Shown here in pieces: positions 60,473 through 64,000 of a stretch of 64,000 nucleotides of DNA; position 1 is the stretch's first letter; every line of letters begins with the position of its first letter. The stretch lies in assembly GCA_035489755.1 (NCBI GenBank), contig DATGZK010000018.1:1-64000 (forward strand), given 5' to 3'. This DNA is from UBA9160 sp035489755 (GTDB lineage Bacteria > Myxococcota_A > UBA9160). The notes under the pieces are model-generated. The model saw nothing but the letters and a program-made list of their open reading frames with translations, was not told the DNA's origin and ran no database searches. The position numbers and the translations under genes were made by a program.

Positions 60473-61579
60473 CTAACCGGAAGGGGAGCTGCGCGGCAGC
60501 ACGTCGACGGTGCGCTGGCGCAGCCAGTGATCGGCCAGAACGAGACACACCATCGCTTCAACCATCGGGACGGCGCGCGGAAGCACGCAGGGGTCGTGCC
60601 GCCCCTTCGCCTCCAGGACCACCGCGTGGCCCGCGCGGTCCACCGTGTTTTGGGCAGAGGCGATGGTCGCCGTGGGCTTAAATCCAACGCGCAGCACGAT
60701 CGGCTCCCCATTGCTGATCCCACCCTGCACGCCCCCGGAGCGATTCGAAGCGGTGTGGGGGACTCCGTCGCGCCCGGGCACAAACGGGTCATTGTGCTCG
60801 AGACCCGTCATGGTGGTGCCCGCGAAGCCGCTTCCGATCTCGAAGCCCTTCGAGGCCGGAAGTGACAGCAGGGCCCGGGCAAGGTCCGCTTCGAGCTTGT
60901 CGAACACCGGTTCGCCGAGGCCCGGGGGTACGCCACGCGCCACGCACTCCACCACGCCACCCAGCGAGTCGCCGCGCCGCCGGGCGGCTTCGATGCGCTC
61001 GGTCATCTGCGCCGCCGCGGCCGCGTCGGGGCACCGCACAGGGTTCGACTCGACGGCCTCGAGCGTCACGGCTGCCGGGTCGATCTTGACCTCGACTTGG
61101 TGCACGCGTGACACCCATGCGACCACCTCGACGCCAGCCGCGACGCGCAAGAGCTTTCGCGCCACCGCCCCGGCGGCGACGCGGCCCACCGTCTCACGTG
61201 CGCTCGCCCGTCCGCCCCCCTGCCAATTGCGAATGCCGTACTTCGCCTCGGTGGTCCAGTCCGCGTGAGAGGGGCGGAAGAGGTCCTTCATATGCTCGTA
61301 GGCCTGCGGCCGGGCATCCTCGTTTCGGACCACGATGGCGATCGGAGTCCCGAGGGTGTGCCCTTCGAAGATTCCCGAGAGGATCTCCGCGGTGTCAGAC
61401 TCCTGTCTTTGGGTCGTGAGGCGGCTTTGGCCAGGCCGACGACGATCGAGGTCGTGCTGGATCTCGGCGAGCTCAAGGGGAAGGCGCGGCGGGCAGCCGT
61501 CGACGATGACGCCCACGGCACCGCCATGCGATTCACCGAACGTGGTAATCCGAAAAGCCTGCCCGAAGTGGCTCGCCAC
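60473..61579 (-). CDS. aroC: Chorismate synthase
   Basis: The 368-residue enzyme makes chorismate from EPSP with reduced FMN. Signatures are FGESHGGAVGVIVDGCP at the N-terminus, RPSHADWTTEAKYGIRNWQG and GGRASARETVGRVAAGAVAR (FMN site), and SNRSGGVQGGISNGEPI. GTG 61579 follows AGGAA and gives the standard start VASHFGQAFRITTFGESHGG. The longer open frame upstream is not used. No other aro genes are nearby. Confidence 0.97.
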   Translation of the reverse strand: MASHFGQAFRITTFGESHGGAVGVIVDGCPPRLPLELAEIQHDLDRRRPGQSRLTTQRQESDTAEILSGIFEGHTLGTPIAIVVRNEDARPQAYEHMKDLFRPSHADWTTEAKYGIRNWQGGGRASARETVGRVAAGAVARKLLRVAAGVEVVAWVSRVHQVEVKIDPAAVTLEAVESNPVRCPDAAAAAQMTERIEAARRRGDSLGGVVECVARGVPPGLGEPVFDKLEADLARALLSLPASKGFEIGSGFAGTTMTGLEHNDPFVPGRDGVPHTASNRSGGVQGGISNGEPIVLRVGFKPTATIASAQNTVDRAGHAVVLEAKGRHDPCVLPRAVPMVEAMVCLVLADHWLRQRTVDVLPRSSPSG

Positions 61580-61641
61580 GGGTTCCTCGGGATTGGGTAA
61601 AGCCCCAGCCCCTGCAGGATACGTCCCAAAAGGAGGTCGGG

Positions 61642-62193
61642 CTAGGTGCGCGAGCGCCGGAGGAGCACATAAGTCGCGCCCTCGCCCCCGTCTCGTGGTC
61701 GCGCGGAAGCGAACGCCATGACGATGGGAGCGACACGGCTTTCGGTCAGCCAGCGGAGCAGAAAAGCGCGGAGCACCGGCCCCTCGGGTGAATGCAAGCC
61801 CCTGCCGTGCACGACAAGCACGCAACGCCGGCCGTCTGCGTGCGCACGTTCGAGCGCGCGTCGTACCGCCGCGTGTGCCGTGCGTGCATTTAGGCCGTGC
61901 AGGTCGACACGAGACTCGACCCGCACGTCTCCAGCCCGCAGGCGCCGCAGCCATGCGCGGTCGACACCCACGGCAACGCCCTCGACGCGTTCGCCGCTCG
62001 TCACAATCTGGAAGCTCTGCTCTTCGCTCCCCGACTCTTCACGCACACGTGGCGCGGGCTTTGTGCCGGCGCGGTTCGGCGTGCGCGCAAGCGCCGCTCC
62101 CCGACGCAGCGGCTTGACGCCCGCGAGCGCCGCATCGAGCGCGGCGCGATCGGTAGGGTCGGTCTCGCTGCCGTCGCGGCGCCGCACCGACAT
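61642..62193 (-). CDS. Smr-domain protein (MutS2-type nuclease domain)
   Basis: The protein has 183 residues. An N-terminal charged region is followed by the Smr domain SRVDLHGLNARTAHAAVRRAL (about residues 95-115) and CVLVVHGRGLHSPEGPVLR, with the DLHG and HGxG motifs of Smr endonucleases. ATG 62193 overlaps the mutY stop by 1 bp (TGATG). In this context it may act with mutY in DNA repair or in RNA processing. Confidence 0.9.
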   Translation of the reverse strand: MSVRRRDGSETDPTDRAALDAALAGVKPLRRGAALARTPNRAGTKPAPRVREESGSEEQSFQIVTSGERVEGVAVGVDRAWLRRLRAGDVRVESRVDLHGLNARTAHAAVRRALERAHADGRRCVLVVHGRGLHSPEGPVLRAFLLRWLTESRVAPIVMAFASARPRDGGEGATYVLLRRSRT

Positions 62194-63332
62194 CAGCGTC
62201 CCGCCGCCGAGAGGACTGCGCTTGGCGTCTTGCGGAGCCGGGTCGGCGAGGGCGCGGCCCCGGCCACGCGGGCCAGTGCCTTGCGCGTGAGTGCTCCCTG
62301 GGCGAGCCGGCGAAACGCCGCAGGCGTAAGCCAGCGGTGCGCCTCGAGTTCGCGCAGACGCAGACGCCCGCGGCAGCCAGCGCAGCGGAAAAGCTGAAGC
62401 CGCAGGTGACGGTGCGTGAAGGTGTGTTCGACGGACCCTGCAGCCTCGACCTGCGCGAGCTCGAGACCGGTCTGCTCGCGGATCGCTCTGCGGAGCGCAT
62501 CCTCGGGCGCCTCGCCCCTTTTCACGGCTCCGCCCGGGAGCTCCCAAAGACCGCCGAGCAGTCCGCCCGGCGGCCGTCGGACGGCGAGCACGCGGGGACC
62601 TCGCTGCACGAGCGCGGCCACGGCGCGCATCGCGCGGGGTTTGGCGCGCGCGGTCTTTCGCGGGAGCAGGTCCGCATCGCCGTCGCGCTCGGCGGTGCAG
62701 CAACTGCGGAGAGGACAGGCGACGCAGCGGGGAGCCCGCGGGCTGCAAAGGGTCGCGCCGAGCTCCATCAGCGCCTGGTTCAGCTCTCCTGGCTCCGGGC
62801 CCATCGCGATGCGCGAAGCAGCATCCCACAGGACGGCGGCTCCTGATGGCCCGCGCACGTCTTCCCGGATCCCGAGGTAGCGAGCAAGCACCCGCTCCAC
62901 GTTCCCATCGAGAACAGGCACTGGACGGTCGAAGGCGATCGAGGCGATCGCTCCGGCGGTGTAGCGGCCGATTCCCGGCAGCTCCAGCAGCTCCTTGCGC
63001 GTGGTCGGCAGCCGCCCGTCAAAGCGTTGGAGGATGGTGAGCGCCGCCCGGTGAAGGTTTCGCGCGCGGGAGTAGTAACCGAGCCCGGCCCACGCTGCGT
63101 AAACGTCTTCGACGGACGCGCGCGCGAGAGTGGCGACGTCCGGAAAGCGCTGGAGAAAGCGTTCGTAATAGGGAATCACAGTCTCGACGCGCGTCTGCTG
63201 GAGCATTGCCTCAGAAATCCAGATCGCGTAGGGATCGCGCGTCCGGCGCCAGGGAAGATCACGACGATGGGCGCGGTACCAGGGCAAGAGGGCGACACGG
63301 GCCTTTGCAAGAGCAGCGGCCCGCGCGCTCAC
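62193..63332 (-). CDS. mutY: A/G-specific adenine glycosylase MutY
   Basis: The 379-residue enzyme removes adenine opposite 8-oxoG. It has MLQQTRVETVIPYYERF, the HhH-GPD LLELPGIGRYTAGAIASIAF with catalytic Asp in PVLDGNVERVLAR, a 4Fe-4S loop CSPRAPRCVACPLRSCC, and a C-terminal Nudix-like domain (GGLLGGLWELPGG). GTG 63332 with GGAGG upstream is preferred to the 63389 ATG. It overlaps sfsA (GTGA) and smr. Confidence 0.95.
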   Translation of the reverse strand: MSARAAALAKARVALLPWYRAHRRDLPWRRTRDPYAIWISEAMLQQTRVETVIPYYERFLQRFPDVATLARASVEDVYAAWAGLGYYSRARNLHRAALTILQRFDGRLPTTRKELLELPGIGRYTAGAIASIAFDRPVPVLDGNVERVLARYLGIREDVRGPSGAAVLWDAASRIAMGPEPGELNQALMELGATLCSPRAPRCVACPLRSCCTAERDGDADLLPRKTARAKPRAMRAVAALVQRGPRVLAVRRPPGGLLGGLWELPGGAVKRGEAPEDALRRAIREQTGLELAQVEAAGSVEHTFTHRHLRLQLFRCAGCRGRLRLRELEAHRWLTPAAFRRLAQGALTRKALARVAGAAPSPTRLRKTPSAVLSAAGR

Positions 63333-64000
63333 AGTCGTACCTCCGCCGGACACTCCAAGGAGAGGCCGTGGGGACTGACGCGCCCGCACACGGCGAGGAG
63401 TTCCACGCCCTCGGCGGCGGCGCCGCGCAGTGCGCGGCCGTAGTCGGGGTCGATCTCATCCGCCGGCTCGACGGCGTTGCAATCCGCGCGCTGGATCACG
63501 AAGAGCAGGGCGGTCCGCGCGCCCTGGCGCTGGAGTTTTGTCAGCAGCTCAAGATGGCGGCGGCCGCGCCGTGTCACGCTGTCGGGAAAACGCGCAACGC
63601 TGCCCTCCGCCAGAGTTGCGCTCTTCACCTCGAGCCAAAGCGGTCGTGCGTCACGCGAATGGCCGGAGAGGAGGAAGTCGAAGCGCGCCCCGCCGCCCAC
63701 CGATTGAGGCACGGCCTCTCGTCGGCGCAGCGTATATCCGCAGAGCTCGGGGATCGCGCCGGCGGCGAGTGCCGCATCGACCAGCGCGTTGGCGCGAGTC
63801 GTGTGAAGACCGATCCACGTACGACGCACGCGAATCATCTCCAGGGTATGGGCCAAGCGGCGCCGCGGATTCTCACTGGTGGAGCAGCGCACCGCCGAGC
63901 CCGGGATGGCGCAGCCGAGCATACTCCCGGGGTTTGGGCAGTGGACGGTGAGGCGGCGACCGTCGTCCGTCTCGATATCCGCGAGAAAGCGCTTGTAGCG
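63329..64000 (-). CDS. sfsA: SfsA family DNA/RNA-binding protein, 5' end cut by the window edge
   Basis: The frame runs off the right edge, so the start is missing; about 223 codons are visible. They begin RYKRFLADIETDDGRRLTV, the normal N-terminal SfsA segment, so only a few residues are lost. CPNPGSMLGC, LWLEVKSATLAEG and FPDSVTRRGRRHLELL are SfsA hallmarks, with the VKSxT motif of the nuclease-like fold. Known as sugar fermentation stimulation protein; a nuclease role has been proposed. Its stop overlaps the mutY GTG. Confidence 0.95.
   Translation of the reverse strand, partial: RYKRFLADIETDDGRRLTVHCPNPGSMLGCAIPGSAVRCSTSENPRRRLAHTLEMIRVRRTWIGLHTTRANALVDAALAAGAIPELCGYTLRRREAVPQSVGGGARFDFLLSGHSRDARPLWLEVKSATLAEGSVARFPDSVTRRGRRHLELLTKLQRQGARTALLFVIQRADCNAVEPADEIDPDYGRALRGAAAEGVELLAVCGRVSPHGLSLECPAEVRL

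Noticed and set aside
1..64000. CRISPR, IS elements, tRNA or rRNA genes
   Set aside because: No repeat-spacer pattern, transposase sequence, cloverleaf or rRNA segment was seen on either strand.

Overview
This window is 64 kb of GC-rich, densely coding bacterial chromosome. About 60 protein genes lie on both strands, with short intergenic gaps and many 1-8 bp gene overlaps. I see no tRNA, rRNA, CRISPR array, insertion sequence or phage module. Several secreted lipoproteins and a TonB-receptor plug fragment point to a Gram-negative cell. The gene mix (single-chain pyruvate:ferredoxin oxidoreductase, an F420-type luciferase-like oxidoreductase, PhyH dioxygenases, SCP2-type thiolase with a DUF35 partner, a Baeyer-Villiger-type monooxygenase) suggests a heterotroph of the broad deltaproteobacterial / Myxococcota / Binatota kind. 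That placement is inference from gene content only.

Layout. 1-2367 (minus): a large exported papain-fold-like protein cut by the left edge, with a small lipoprotein. 2396-4047: a PhyH dioxygenase divergent from a Crp/Fnr regulator. 4118-11206: a pyruvate node, with PFOR plus a dihydroorotate-dehydrogenase-like protein divergent from PEP synthase. 11476-17282: zinc alcohol dehydrogenase with a second PhyH protein, a glutathione transferase, a crotonase, a DUF72 protein and a DMT exporter. 17266-21304 (minus): SCP2-like thiolase, an HMG-CoA-synthase-like/DUF35 fusion that seems to lack its catalytic Cys, and a divergent dnaA. 21660-25674: Lon-substrate-binding-domain protein, SprT-like metalloprotein, small acidic protein, DUF4149 membrane protein, YiiX-like cysteine hydrolase and an APH-type kinase. 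25788-27735 (minus): thiC under a clear TPP riboswitch.

28055-31542 (plus): a tight run of a lipoprotein with a CycH-like domain, a Nudix hydrolase, a sulfite-oxidase-fold protein and a ThDP decarboxylase. 31645-36578: a TonB-receptor plug remnant, then an uncharacterised 1391-residue exported membrane protein. 36575-41664 (minus): the most intriguing locus, a five-gene operon of lysine 2,3-aminomutase, ATP-grasp ligase, citrate synthase, second ATP-grasp ligase and GNAT acetyltransferase. I infer that it makes a beta-lysine-derived metabolite. A major-facilitator transporter diverges from it.

43557-55305: an orphan PAAR-like protein, alpha-glucan phosphorylase, FAD monooxygenase and a series of small enzymes (DUF1499 lipoprotein, DsbA-fold isomerase, DUF429, two GNATs, DinB, Rieske ferredoxin, threonine dehydratase-like, VOC). 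55292-58077 (minus): a four-gene operon of ferredoxin, luciferase-like oxidoreductase, cystathionine gamma-synthase-like enzyme and short CbiX chelatase, linked by GTGA overlaps. 58131-64000: CinA-N/MoaB-like protein, a small membrane protein, a DMT transporter with a very His-rich tail, aroC, and sfsA-mutY-smr. sfsA is cut by the right edge.

Most of the remaining long open frames are antisense shadows of these genes and are left out.
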